From: Musa acuminata AAA Group
Lineage: Eukaryota; Streptophyta; Magnoliopsida; Zingiberales; Musaceae
Assembly (NCBI RefSeq): GCF_036884655.1
Contig: NC_088354.1
Coordinates: forward strand, 18,970,001 to 19,034,000
Length of the DNA: 64,000 nucleotides
Reading direction: 5' to 3'
The notes under the pieces are model-generated. The model was not told the origin of the DNA and searched no databases. It worked only from the letters and a program-made list of their open reading frames with translations. This document shows positions 1 through 11,440 of the stretch, piece after piece. A program made the translations under genes and the position numbers. The number at the start of each line of letters is the position of its first letter. The stretch's first letter is position 1.

Positions 1-130
1 ATCACAGGGCATGGAGATGCACCGTTGCACACATAGATCTTGATGTGAGTGATTAGGCCTACTGGCTCGGGCCTAATCACATTAGGTTATGGTCCATGAT
101 CATTTGGTGTGATTGCTTATACACATACTA

Positions 131-155
131 GATATATATATATATATATATATAT
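131..155. repeat. (TA)n microsatellite
   Basis: Uninterrupted AT dinucleotide run within the copia leader. Confidence 0.9.
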
Positions 156-334
156 TTGCATGTGATGTAGATATATATTAAATATGTATATGTGTGACAT
201 GTCATATTAGGAGACCAAATCATAGAAACATCTCTCTCGATAATATTAAGTCGGTAAACGTGAGGCAATTAGATTGACCCACATGGCCTTCCATTGTTAT
301 GAGTAGGAACCGATTTCCGGTATAGGTTGAGTTA

Positions 335-624
335 GTCGAGTCCCTCGAGACTCACCTATATCGCGATTCGCTATCTTGCTTACGACATAGAGATGTCACC
401 GGTGACCTGAGGGCATGGTATGCTTGGTCGAGTCCCTCAAGGGTATATCATCAAATCAGACTCATTTTGTAACGAAGGTGTTGACTTAACCGAGCATCAT
501 GGTTGGTCGAGTCCCTCAAGACCATGGTGATTCGGAGGCTGAATAGGACGGGAATCACAAGAAGTTGTGATCGGCAAGAGTTGCCTACCTTTTAGGCTTA
601 GTGTGATTGGTCGAGTCCCTCGAG
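335..624 (+). repeat. Four dispersed copies of a small palindromic motif in the copia leader
   Basis: The motif TCGAGTCCCTCGA (arms TCGAG/CTCGA, 3-nt loop) or its TCGAGTCCCTCAA variant occurs at about 335-349, 426-441, 505-520 and 609-624, usually preceded by GG or TTGG. Spacing is about 80 to 100 bp and the intervening sequence is not similar, so this is not simple tandem amplification. Position is between the (unseen) PBS and gag. It could be a leader RNA structure or a protein-binding site. Confidence 0.75.
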
Positions 625-820
625 GTTGTACTAAGACATTGATTGGATCCTGATCCCCACTAGAAGTTTGTCGGAGACTTCCATTTCATGTGCTGAGGGT
701 GTCGCGTGACTCGTTAGTAAAATAGTGGGAGCATATTAAGATAGAAGTCCATATCTTGATAGTTTATTTCTTACAAAATCTGCATGTTATTCATTTCTGC
801 TGCATCTTTATTTATAGAAA

Positions 821-1620
821 ATGTCGCTTTTAAATCCTTTACATGGCATAATTGATGTCAACCGCCTCACTGGTCCAAATTATATGGATTGGCTCCGTAA
901 CTTGAGAATTGTTCTCACGACGGAGAAAATCGTGTACATCCTTAATACAGTGATGCCTACGCCCGAAGAAGGGGGTAAGCAAGGATGAGATCGCTCGCTA
1001 CGTGAAGTACATTGATGACTCCACTCTTGCTCAGTGCTATATGTTGGGCTCTATGACTCCTGAGTTACAGAGACAATATGAAAAGATGGATGCCAGATCC
1101 ATTCTCCTACATATCCGTAAATTGTTTGAGGAATAGGGAAGGACTCAGTGATATGAGATATCCAAGAGCCTCTTCCGCGCTAGGATGACTGAGGGGACAC
1201 CGGTTCAGAACCATGTCCTAAAGATGATTGAGTGGATAGAGAAACTCACAGGTCTAGGAATGGTCCTAGAGGATAACTTGTGTGTGGACATTGTGCTTCA
1301 GTCCCTACCAGATTCATTTTCACAGTTCATAATGAATTTTAATATGAACAAGCTTGAGGTGACTCTCCCAGAGCTCCTCAATATGTTGAGGGAGGCAGAG
1401 AGTACTATTAAGAAAGAGAAGTCAGTTCTCTACACTGGTGAGACCAGAAAGAAAAGGAAAGCAGAAAGGTCCCTTAAGAAGGGAAAGGGTAAGGGCAAAC
1501 TAGGTAAAGCAAAGGTTGCTAAGAAAGATCCAGCAAAGGACAAAGGCTAGTGCTTCCACTATGGTAAAGATGGGCACTGGAAGAGGAACTGCAAAGAGTA
1601 CCTTGCAGAAAGGGTGAAAT
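821..1620 (+). pseudogene. copia gag relic (family A copy 1)
   Basis: The ATG at 821 begins a typical plant copia gag (LTGPNYMDWL near the start). Frame is lost near 970 and a TAG follows near 1134. The longest surviving piece, 1185..1550, carries the gag helical region and ends in a Lys-rich tail, then TAG. Directly after it, 1551..1592 encodes a zinc knuckle in which the second Cys is Tyr (CFHYGKDGHWKRNC), so zinc binding is probably lost. Confidence 0.85.
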
Positions 1621-2786
1621 AGAAGCTTGGAGAAGCTTTAGGTACATTCATGATCAATCTCCAATTATCAGATTTTTATGATAGTGCATTGGTATTGGAT
1701 ACCAGTATTGCTTATCACATCTACAATTTATTGTAAATTCTAGTAAAGCCGAGGGGAGATTGGTGAGAGGAATATTGCATAAAGGTTTGTTTATGCTAAA
1801 CACTACTCCATATATCATGAATGTAAGTGTCTAAGAGGAAACGAGATGAGGTGAACAGTGCATACCTGTGGCATTGTAGGCTAGGTCACATCCATGAAAG
1901 AAGGATTCAAAAGTTGCTAAATGATGGATATCTAGATCTATTCGACTATGTGTCATATGCAACTTGCGAGCCTTGTCTTCATGAAAAACTGACCAACTCT
2001 CCATTTAGTGGAACTGGAGAGAGAGCCACTGAGCTGTTGGAACTCATACATAGTGATGTATGTGGACCCATGTCAACTCATGCCATTGGTGGTTACTCTT
2101 ACTTCATTACCTTTACTGATGATTTCTCAAGGTATGGATATGTGTACTTAATGAAGTACAAGTCCGAGGCCTTTGAGAAATTCAGAGAGTATAAGAATGA
2201 GGTGGAGAACCAGACTAGAAAAAGTATCAAAACTCTTTGATCAGATCGAGGAGGTGAGTACTTAAGTACAGAGTTTACTCAATTCCTCAAGGGCCATGGG
2301 ATATTATCCCAATGGACACCTCCTTATACACCTTAGCTCAATGGTGTCTCTGGAAGGAGAAATCGTACGCTATTAAATATGGTATGGTCCATGATGAGTT
2401 TCACTGACCTACCCATCTTATTCTAGGGATATGCCCTAGAGACCGCAGCTTACCTTCTGAACGTTCCAACTAAGTCGGTAGTGTCTACATCATATGAGAT
2501 ATGGAAATGGAAGAAGCCTGATCTTAAGGTTGTTAAGATTTGGGGCTGCCCTGCCCACGTTAAAAGACACAACCCCGATAAGTTAGAATCAAGGATAGAG
2601 CGATGTAAATTTGTGGGATACCCCAAGGAAACTTGTGGGTATTATTTCTATCATCTCGAGGACCAAAAGGTCTTTGTAGCTAAAAGAGCAGTGTTCCTTG
2701 AGAAGGAACACATTCTTGGCGGAGATAGTGGGAGAATGATAGAGTTAAGCGAGGTTGAAGAACTAAGCTCAAGCACCACTCTATAG
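1621..2786 (+). pseudogene. copia protease-integrase relic (family A copy 1)
   Basis: A degraded protease reads VLDTS near 1695, where the family has DTG. The pre-integrase zinc region follows (LWHCRLGH...CEPCLHEK, 1867 to about 1990), then the integrase core: HSDVCGPM, a stop at 2238-2240, then SDRGGEY, and a further stop in the third catalytic region near 2335. The integrase C-terminal part is open again at 2481..2786 (WGCPAHVKR, FVGYPKET). Stops and an amino-acid change at the protease active site mark it as dead. Confidence 0.88.
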
Positions 2787-2867
2787 CCCGAGTCTGTTTA
2801 GGTACCTAATACACAAGTTTCAACTTTACGTAGGTTTGATAGAGTATCTCACCCTCCTAAGAGATAT

Positions 2868-3533
2868 GTGAGACATATTAGAGGAGAGGATGTTGAGGAT
2901 ATTGATCCTCAGACCTACGAGGAGGCTATTATGAGTATAGACTCCAGGAAGTGGCAAGAAGCCATGAATTCTGAGATGGATTCTATATACTCCAACAAGG
3001 TTTGGAACCTAGTTGATGCGCCCGAAGGTATTGTACCCATCGGTTGCAAGTGGATCTTTAAGAAAAAGATCGGAGTAGATAGAAAGATAGAGACCTATAA
3101 AGCAAGGCTAGTGGCTAAGAGGTATCGTCAAAGGCAAGGTGTTGACTACGACGAAACCTTCTCACCCGTAGCAATGCTAAAATCCATCAGAATTCTATTG
3201 GCTATTGCAGCACACTATAATTATGAGATCTGGCAGATGGATGTGAAAACCGCATTCCTCAATGGGAACCTCGAGGAGGAGGTGTATATGATGCAACCTG
3301 AGGGATTCATGTCCAAGAACTGCCCAAATAAGGTGTGTAGGTTGCTTAGATCCATTTATGGACTAAAGCAAGCTTCCCGAAGTTGGAACATAAGATTTGA
3401 TGAGGCAACCAGATCTTATGACTTCGTTAAGAACGAAGATGAGCCTTGTGTGTACAGGAAGGTAAGTGAGAGCGCTATCACCTTTTTGGTGTTATATGTG
3501 GATGACATCCTGATAATTGGGAATGACGTATGA
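2868..3533 (+). pseudogene. copia reverse transcriptase (family A copy 1)
   Basis: This 221-residue segment holds most RT core motifs: KARLVAKRYRQRQGVDYDETFSPVA split as KARLVAKR and GVDYDETFSPVA, then MDVKTAFLNGNLEEEVYM, then YGLKQASRSWN, and finally LYVDDILIIGND with the catalytic YVDD intact. It stops at a TGA directly after the palm (3531-3533). The segment itself is open, but flanking breaks make it part of a dead polyprotein. Confidence 0.92.
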
Positions 3534-4205
3534 ATGCTATCCACACTAAAGGCTTGGTTATCTAGACACTTCCCCAAGGACTTAGGGGAAGCATCCTATA
3601 TCTTGGGGATTCGAATCTATAGAGATAGATCCAAAAGGATGCTTGGCTTGTCCCAGTCCAGGTACATAGAAACCATTGTCAAAAGGTTTGGCATAGAAAA
3701 TTCCAAGAGAGGTCTCATACCGATGAGACATGGGATATCGCTTTCTATGAGTATGTCCCCAAAGACTCCAAAAGAAAGGGCGAACATGGATATGATACCT
3801 TATGCCTCAGTAATAGGGTCTATCATATATGCCATGCTATGTACTAGGCCTGATATAGTGCATGCTCTGAGTGTCACAAGCAGGTATTAGGCGGATCCAG
3901 GCTTGGAGCACTGGAAATCAGTAAAGTGTATCCTTAAGTATTTAAGAAGGACTAAGGATCTTTTACTAGTGTATGAAGGTAATAGCCTTAAGGTTGAAGG
4001 CTATATGGACTCAAGTTTTCAGTCTAATGTCGATAATAGCAAGTCGAATTCAGGGTATGTGTACACCTTGAATGGAGGAGCAGTGTGCTGGAAGAGTTCC
4101 AAGAAAGATACTACTGCTGACTCGACCGCAGAGGCGAAGTATATTGCTACATCAGATGTAGCAAAGGATCTCATCTCTTCCCAAAGAGATGTTCGTCGTC
4201 ATACG
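3534..4205 (+). pseudogene. copia RT thumb and truncated RNase H (family A copy 1)
   Basis: Continues the RT frame after the stop: LGEASYILGIRIYRDR, then YASVIGSIIYAMLCTRPDI, a TAG near 3888, and RNase H with GYMDSSFQSN and DSTAEAKYIA. Homology is lost after TSDVAKD (about 4170-4205), where a minus-strand LTR begins. The missing end of RNase H, the 3' untranslated part and the 3' LTR were removed by recombination or deletion. Confidence 0.88.
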
Positions 4206-5711
4206 AAAATTGGTGCGCAAAATCCGTGAAACTGAAAAACTATGTATAGAGTAGATTGTGTTACCTAGGGAGATCGTATATCCATGTTTCCTTGCAGATC
4301 TTTAGGAGAGGGTGAAGGAGGTCAAGCGTCCTCCTCTCTAGCGGTGATCCACACAACAGGGCTGCGACGACACTCCTCAAAACTCCAAGCCTGCTCTGAG
4401 GTGGAGAGGGGAAGGAGAATAGGAGAGGCAAGAAAAGGCTCTAGCCTATGAGGCTCTGAATCCCTCCTATTTATAGAGGTCCCCTGTCAAACCCTAATGA
4501 ATCCTCCCCTAGTGGGTATTGGATTTGCATCCAATAACCCAAGCCTTTTAGATTACCGGATCTCTATCCAATAATCTCTCATGGGCTCTTACTGGATCTC
4601 ATCCATGGGATCCAATAATTTAGGGGCTTATTGGATATCCAATAAGACAAGGGCTCCGTCGGATATCTCATATCCGAACCTCTACTCATCGCAATGCCTA
4701 CCATATATTTGTGACCCTCTAGGCCTAATATCGAGCTGGCCGTGAGTCATACCTGTCAGAACTCCTTCTAAATCAGTGAATTATTATCTCTATAATAATT
4801 CACTCGACTCATCGACTACAGACGTACTAGGCCACTACGCCATAGTCCCCAAACGATACAGGGGAATCCAATCCATTGGGCCTATCTGTCCTTAGTTACC
4901 GTGTACCTATAGTCTCTCATCCATCTAATATCCCAGAGACCATATATCGAGCATGGTGCTGTCAAACCCATATAGTTTCTACTCGAGTCTCGCTCTAATC
5001 GGATTCTCCCGGAGAACTCTTTCTCTCTCAACCCGAATGACCCTAGCTAGGGATTTGTCTGAGCAAGAACACATGAGATATTCCTCTCATGACGTCGACA
5101 GTGGATGATCCTCTATCGACACTCAATAACCCTCGTAAGGTCGACTACCACTCCCAATGACCAACTGTACTAGATCTGGGACAGCCAAACCTATAAATCT
5201 GGTATCAAAGAGTGGAGAACTCATACAGGACATCCTTGGTTTCTCATATCTAAGGACTACTAGGACTACGGAATCGCTATCTGACAATAAGGCATCATCA
5301 ACCATCCAGCATTCCGTAAGTGGATCAATCAGTGAACTCATTTTTCAATGAGCACTTGTACTGTATCCCTAGTGTCCCTACACGAGCAGCTATGAGACCA
5401 GCTGCATCCATCATATGGACGGGTATATAGCACACCAGTCTGTCTGGTTATCATGATGTCCCTCTTGAGTAATCTATGACCGAGATTATTTAGGTTATGT
5501 GTTTAAAGGTGAATCGATCTCATTTTCGTGATCTCATCACGATCCGATTCCCATTGCACAAATCCAAGGACATCACAATATACATGTGCATATATGCAAT
5601 AGTTATAAAGTGATATATACCAAAATATAATAAGCAAAAAGATTCTGTATTAAGTCACACATGTCATCACTCACGTGATTGGCTTGTTGGGCACCTATGA
5701 CTAGTAGTAAT
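4206..5711 (-). mobile_element. Family A LTR, minus orientation, 3' truncated
   Basis: The reverse complement matches the + strand LTR at 9079..10640 along its length, including the TATA-like CTATAAATAG (read on minus near 4475) and the start region near 5577. Its LTR end (the part next to the PBS) is cut at about 4206, where it abuts the copy 1 RNase H relic. The outer boundary near 5711 is inferred from the minus copy at 6610..7838, whose LTR starts TGTTACTTAC after an AGTGAGAGAT purine tract. Confidence 0.75.
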
Positions 5712-6609
5712 TGTGTTTGGATTTAGGCCAACCCAATTAGGGGCCAGCAAAGCCCATGTAAGGAATGTGTTGGGCCCAATGAGAGGCCTAAATAGTGCCC
5801 CAAGAAGTCTCATCGTCATGGCATAGTTTTTAGACTATGTCAGGCGGTGGTACCACTAGTCTGGGCGGTTGTACTGCCCCTGACAGGGTGCCAGGCGGTG
5901 GTACCGCTAGTCTGGGTGGTGGTACCACCCAACACTGCCCCCTGGGTGGTGGTACCGCCCAGGACAGTGTTAGTGTCGACTGACACTAGGCGGTGGTACC
6001 GCCCAACGCAAGCGGTAGTACCGCCCGTGCCCAAGGAACCCAGGATGGGAAAATTTTAGGCTCCAAGTTTGAATCAACTTGAAGCCTATAAATACCCCTC
6101 TCATCCTTGGTTAAAGCACACAAGCACATAGAGTTTAAAAGTAAAGAATCGCTGTAGAAATCTCTTGTGAGAATCCTCCTCTAGTCTAAGTATTAGAATT
6201 CTATTTAGAGAGGAGAGTGAGTGCTTGTAAGGGTTATCTCCTAAACCCATGAAAAGGAGAAGAGGGGTGTAAAAGGTGATTGGCCTTCGCCTATTGAAAG
6301 AAGGCCTCTAGTGGACGTCGGTAACCTTATCGGAGGAGGAAGCCGAAAGTGGATGTAGGTCAAGTTGACCGAACCACTCTAAAACTGTTGTGTTCTTTGG
6401 TTTACATTTTATTCTTGCTATTACCTTACTGTAAACATCTTTAAGTGCTTACCGCCTTTAATTCATTTATGAACGTGTTTCAAGTTAAGATATTTCCGAG
6501 ATCGTTTTTTGTCGGAAACGATTTTTATCGTGCAAAGTTGTTTAAACTGATATTATTTTATTGCTGCACTAATTCACCCTCCCTCTTAGTGCCAACCCCT
6601 AATCCTAAC
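5712..6609 (+). mobile_element. Sirevirus-like LTR fragment (5' truncated), 'S0'
   Basis: Matches the 3' two thirds of the LTRs of elements C and D: the GGGGCCA...GGGCCCA block, a cluster of GGCGGTGGTACCGCC-type palindromes (5845-6025), the TATA box TATAAATACCCCTC near 6087, and the terminal CACTAATTCACCC...CTAACA end at 6609. No PBS follows, so it is a solo or truncated LTR. Short ORFs here only translate the palindromes. Confidence 0.8.
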
Positions 6610-7838
6610 AATCCTCTCACACTAAGGAAGGGCTCACAACAAGGGAGAGATGAGAGAAAGAGATGAGGAGCCCGATGACTCTATGGGTCTAGCCTATAAT
6701 CCTTCGAGTCCAACTCATATTTATAAAGAGAGTCTCACCTAATAGATCCATAAAAATAGAGGTAAAGGAGGCTTATTATATTTCTTATATCTAATCCTCT
6801 ATTTATGAAATCATCCAACATATGTGTGTGATCCTTTAGGCTCAATTCCGAGTTGGCCGTGAGTTGCACCCGTTAGAACCCTTTCTAACTCAGAACTCCT
6901 TTTGAAATAATGAATTATTATTCTTATAATAATTCACTCAACCCATAACTATAGATATACTAGGCCACTGCACTATAATTCTTAAACAGTACATGAGAAT
7001 ATATTCTATTAGACCTATCTGCCCTTAGTTATTGTATATATATAGTCTTTTATCCATCTAATATCCTAAAGACTATATATCGGGTATGGTGCTGTTAGAT
7101 ACAAAATCCATCCGAGTCTTACTCTTATTGGATTCTCCTAGAGAACTTATTCTCTCTCAATTTGAGTGACCCTAGTTAGGGATTTTCTTGAGTGAAAACA
7201 CATAAGATATTCTTCTCATAATATTGAGAGTGGATGATCATTTATTGACACCCAATTGCCTTCATAAAGTTAGTTATCAATTCTAATAACCGTTTATACT
7301 ATATTAAAACTTCCAAACCTATAAATTTGGTATCAAAGAACAAAGTACTTAAACAAGATATCTTTAGTAACTAAAGTCTAAGGACCATATACACAATTAG
7401 AACTACAAAATCATGATCTAATAATGAGATATTATTAATAATTTAGCATTTCATAAGTGGATTATTTAATAAACTCATTATCTAATGAACACTTGCACTA
7501 TATCACTAATATCCTTATACAAGCAACTATGAGACCAACTACCTCCATCATATGAATGGGTATATAGTACAGCAATATATTTGGCTACCTTAATATCCTT
7601 CTTGAATAACATATACTCAGGAATATTTAGGATCTATGTTCAAAGGTAAATTGGTTTTATTATCATGATTTCATCATGATCCAATTCTCATTGCATAGAT
7701 TCAAGGACATCACAATATATTTATCATGTAATATAAAGTGAGAAAATACTATTATTAATATTAACTAAAATAGATTATGTAATGGATTATATGTGTTATC
7801 ACTCACATGATTAGCTTATAGGGCACTTGTAAGTAACA
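6610..7838 (-). mobile_element. Family A 3' LTR of a minus-strand copia element, truncated
   Basis: A second minus-orientation copy of the family A LTR, heavily diverged. Its start on the minus strand is TGTTACTTACAAG, preceded by a purine-rich AAGTGAGAGAT, which fits a PPT/LTR junction at 7838/7839. The other end is cut at about 6610 against LTR S0. The adjacent copia relic at 7839..9078 has the same orientation, so this is its 3' LTR. Confidence 0.72.
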
Positions 7839-9078
7839 ATCTCTCACTTGAACTAAAGTCAATTACCTGTATGTCTAATTCTGATCAGATCCCAATGATG
7901 CTAAAAAATAATATGAGACAATGTCTTTATTAGTGGATTTGTAATGTTATCTTCGGACAAAACTCTTTCCATTGCTACATCACTATGGGCTATAATTTCT
8001 CTTATTAGGTGAAACCTCCTCAGAACATGCTTAGACTTCTGATGAGACTTGGGTCCTTTCGCTTAAGCAATCACCTAGTTGTTATAATATAAGAGAATTG
8101 GTTGTTGTTGCTCAGCATGACTCCCAAATCTGTGGTGAACTTCTTCATCCAAACTACCTCCTTTACAGCTTTTGCTATAGAATATACTTTGCCATAGTGG
8201 TTGAGTCAGCAGTAGTATCTTGCTTGGAACTCTTACAGCTTGCTGCTTCTCAATTCATGGTGAACACATACTTTGAGTTTGACTAACTATCATTGAAATC
8301 CGACTAGAAACTTAAGTTTGTATAGCCCTTAACCTTGAGGCTAGCTCCTTTGTACACTAGTAAAAGATCTATAGTCTTTATCAAGTACTTAAGGATACAC
8401 TTTATTGCCTTCTAGTATTCTAAACCTGGATCCGCTTGATACTTGCTTGTAACACTTAGAGTATGCATTATATTAGGCCCTAGTAGATAACATAACATAC
8501 ATAATAGACCTTATCATAGAGGCATAGGATATCCTATCAATATCTATCATTTCTTCAAGAGTCTTTAGGGACATACTCCTAGAAAGTGATATTTCATATC
8601 TCGTCGGTATAAAACCTCTCTTAAAATTTTTCATGCCAAACCTTTTAACAATAATGTCTATGTACCTATATTAGAATAAGCCAAGCATTCTTTTGGATCT
8701 ATCTCTATAGATCTGAATTCCCAAAATATATGATGCTTCTTTTGAGTCCTTCATGGAGAAGTGTCTAGATAACTAAGTTTTAACAGTGGAGAGCATTCCT
8801 ACATCATTCCCAATAATTAGGATGTCATCCACATATAGCACCAAGAAGGTGTTAATCCTCCTACTTATCTTCCTATACACACGAGGCCCATCTTCATTCT
8901 TAACGAAGCCATAAGGTCTGATCGCCTTATTAAATCTAACTTTAAGATGCTTGCTTCATTCTATAGATGAACTTAAGTAATATACACACCTTATTTAGAC
9001 TTTCCTTGTATACAAATCTCTTATGTTGTATCACATACACCTCCTCCTCGAGGTTGCTATTGAGTAATATAGTTTTTG
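7839..9078 (-). pseudogene. copia RT and RNase H relic, minus strand (family A copy 2)
   Basis: The reverse complement aligns by eye with 3250-4200 of copy 1: RT from the NGNLEEEVY region (near 9045), the palm YVDD region around 8830, the LGIRIYRDR region near 8700, then the SVTSRYQADP and RNase H segment (8450 to 8000). The frame is broken many times. At about 9078 it abuts a + strand LTR, giving a head-to-head arrangement probably made by rearrangement. Confidence 0.75.
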
Positions 9079-10640
9079 CCCATGTGAGTGATGACACGTG
9101 TGACATGGAACATAATCTTTTTTTATTATATTATTTGATATTTTATTACTTTATATTATCTATTGTATAAATATATTGTGATGTCCATAGATCTGTGCAA
9201 TGGGAATCAGAATCGTGATGAGATCACAATAATGAGACCGATTCGCCTTCAAACACAGACCCTAAATAATCCCGATCATAGGTTACTCGAAAGGGACATT
9301 AAGATAACTAGATAGACTAGTGTTTTGTATACTTGCATATATGATAGAGGTGGCTGGTCTCATAGTTGCTCATGTGGGGACACTAGAAATACAGTGCAGG
9401 TGCTCATTGGAGAATGAGTTCACTAATTGATCCGCTCACGAAATGCTGAATGGTTAATGATGCCTTATTGTTAGACAATGATTCTGTCATCCCAATGGCA
9501 TATCTAGTCCTTAGATTTGAGACACTAAGAATGTCATGTATAAGTACTCCACCCTTTGATACTAGACTTATAGGCATAGAAGTTTCAAATCTAGCATAGC
9601 CAGTTATCAAGAGTGGCAGCCAACCTTATGAGTGCTATTGAGTGTCAATAGAGGATCATCCACTCTCAATGTCATGAGAGGAATATCCTATGTATTCTTG
9701 CTCATACAAATCTCTAGCTAGGGTCATTTGGATTGAGAGAGAAAGAGTTCTTTGGGAGAATCCGATTAAAGCGAGACTCAAGTAGAAACTATATGGGCTT
9801 GATAACACCATACCCAGTCTACGATCTTTAGGGTATTAGATAGATGAAGAACTATAGGTACACGGTAACTGATGACAAGTAGGTCCAATGGATTAGATTT
9901 TCTTGTATCATCTAGAGACTACGACGTAGTGGCATAGTACATATGTAGTTGATGATTCACTAAGCAAGAAGGAGTTCTTATAAGTGTGACTCATGGCCAG
10001 CTTGATATTGGGCCTAAAGGGTCACATATATGGTAGATGTTGCGACAAGTAGAGGTTCAGATATGAGATATTCGTTAGAGCCCCTATCTTATTAGATATC
10101 TAATAAGCCCCTGAATTATTGAATCATATGGATGAGATCCAATGAGAGCCAATGAAAGATTGTTGGATAAAGATCCAATGATCTAAGAGATTTAGATAGT
10201 TGGATAGAGATCCAATACCCGATAAGGCAGGATCCATTAGGGTTAAGTTGCTAGGGGCTTCTATAAATAGGAGGGGAACTAAAGGGCCATAGGCTGAGCC
10301 TTCTTGGCTGCCACCTCCTATTCTCCTCTCCCCTTCTCTTCCTCAACTAGTAGGTATGGAGATTTGGATAGCGATTCGAGGAGTGTCTTTCTAACCCCTG
10401 TAGTGTGGATCACTACTAGAGAGGAGGATACGATCTCCTTCATCCTCTCCCATAGATCTATAGGATTTTAGAGATATATGATTTCTCAAGTTAACATAAC
10501 TCTCTCACATGTGGTTTTCAGTTTCGTAGGTTTTTGCATACTAATCTTCACACGATAATGAATACCTTTTTAGGAAATCTAGAATTTTTGTTTTATGTTC
10601 TTCTGTTGTGCATATGATATTGCCCCTAGATTTTCCTACA
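9079..10640 (+). mobile_element. Family A 5' LTR, plus orientation
   Basis: Roughly 1.56 kb of LTR, lacking only the first 30 or so bases relative to the minus copies. It contains the TATA box CTATAAATAG (about 10260), a transcribed R/U5 region and a CA end at 10640, followed at once by a PBS. This is the left LTR of the element whose integrase/RT relic resumes at 15132. Confidence 0.8.
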
Positions 10641-10641
10641 A

Positions 10642-10657
10642 TGGTATCTGAGCTAGG
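10642..10657 (+). other. Primer binding site, family A
   Basis: TGGTATCTGAGCTAGG begins one base after the LTR. It differs at one position from the common plant TGGTATCAGAGC, complementary to the 3' end of initiator Met-tRNA. About 130 bp of leader follow before the next insertion. Confidence 0.8.
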
Positions 10658-10789
10658 TTGTTCATGTGAAAGATTGATTTTGAATTTTATTTGTTATTGT
10701 TTTAGAGAGGCTTTTAACATCAAAATTATTGATGCAAAAATAAGAAAAGGCAGCAACTGTTGATGCTCTTGCTGCGCACCACCCAAACC

Positions 10790-11068
10790 ACCTAGGAGGC
10801 TAAGCCTCAAGTGGATCCACCACCCACTCTAGGTGGTGCCATCGCCTGACGTGGCTCCAAGTGACTGAATAAGCCATCCAACCGGTCCAATTCAACCTTG
10901 TTTAGGGCCCAATTAGCTCCCTATTGAGTTAGTAGGATTTCTCCCAAAACTAACTCAAATTAAAGTCCTAACTATGATAGTTAAGACTAAAACAATTATG
11001 ATACAAGTAATCTAAGTTGTCCGACATGTCAATTATTCAACCGAACTCTCGGTGAACTTCCAACAAAC
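10790..11068 (-). mobile_element. Sirevirus-like LTR, minus orientation, left part (split by element E)
   Basis: Contains the palindromic GGTGGTGCCATCGCC-type block and the GGGCCCAATTAG block of the Sirevirus-like LTRs in minus orientation. It is interrupted at 11068 by element E and resumes at 14882. The left boundary is approximate (10745-10790) because the LTR is truncated inside the family A leader. Confidence 0.65.
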
Positions 11069-11426
11069 TATTAGGATCCCTTAGGATCCATTTATTTTCT
11101 AAGCTTTTGAATAATGTTTATTGAGTCTGTTTAGTTTAGTTAGAGTCAGATAGAGGTTTATTTAATATTTATTTATTATGAAGAGTCTAAGTCCTAGTGG
11201 ACTCTAGGTGGAACTCTATAAATAACGATGTAACCCTTTCTTTTCGGAAATAAATGAATCAATGAAATATTATTCCAATATGTGGACAAACCCTAGGAGG
11301 CCGATCCCCTCGAAGTGATCAAGGAGATCGATCCCTTCAAAGCGATCAAGGAGGCCAATCCCCTCAAAGTGATCATCCCCTTTTATCTTCCTTCTTTTAC
11401 GATAAGAGACTTTTAGGGTCTTATCA
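11069..11426 (+). repeat. 5' LTR of element E
   Basis: Begins TATTAGGATCCC (TG end mutated to TA) and ends TTATCA. It has the TATA-like CTATAAATAACG (about 11216) and a triplicated GATCCCCTCGAAG/TGATCAAGGAG motif near 11300-11375. The 3' LTR carries the same triplication. Confidence 0.9.
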
Positions 11427-11428
11427 TT

Positions 11429-11440
11429 TGGTATCAGAGT
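11429..11440 (+). other. Primer binding site, element E
   Basis: TGGTATCAGAGT, two bases after the LTR end; one mismatch at the end from the initiator Met-tRNA type site. Confidence 0.85.

Larger units (their letters stand above)
1..4205 (+). mobile_element. Ty1/copia relic, family A copy 1 (leader, gag, PR, IN, RT, partial RNase H)
   Basis: Reads in copia order: an untranslated leader (1..820), gag, protease, integrase, reverse transcriptase, then RNase H. The 5' LTR and primer binding site are not in the window, so the element starts upstream. It ends abruptly near 4205 within RNase H, where sequence switches to a minus-strand LTR of the same family. Several stops and frameshifts break the reading frame, so this copy cannot encode a full polyprotein. 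The gag-PR-IN-RT-RH order and the YVDD motif make copia certain; I do not assign a lineage. Confidence 0.9.

Noticed and set aside
5840..6059. ORFs on both strands rich in GGT/TTA or VVP residues
   Set aside because: They translate the LTR palindromes; similar shadows occur at 16681, 24894, 55385 and 63595.
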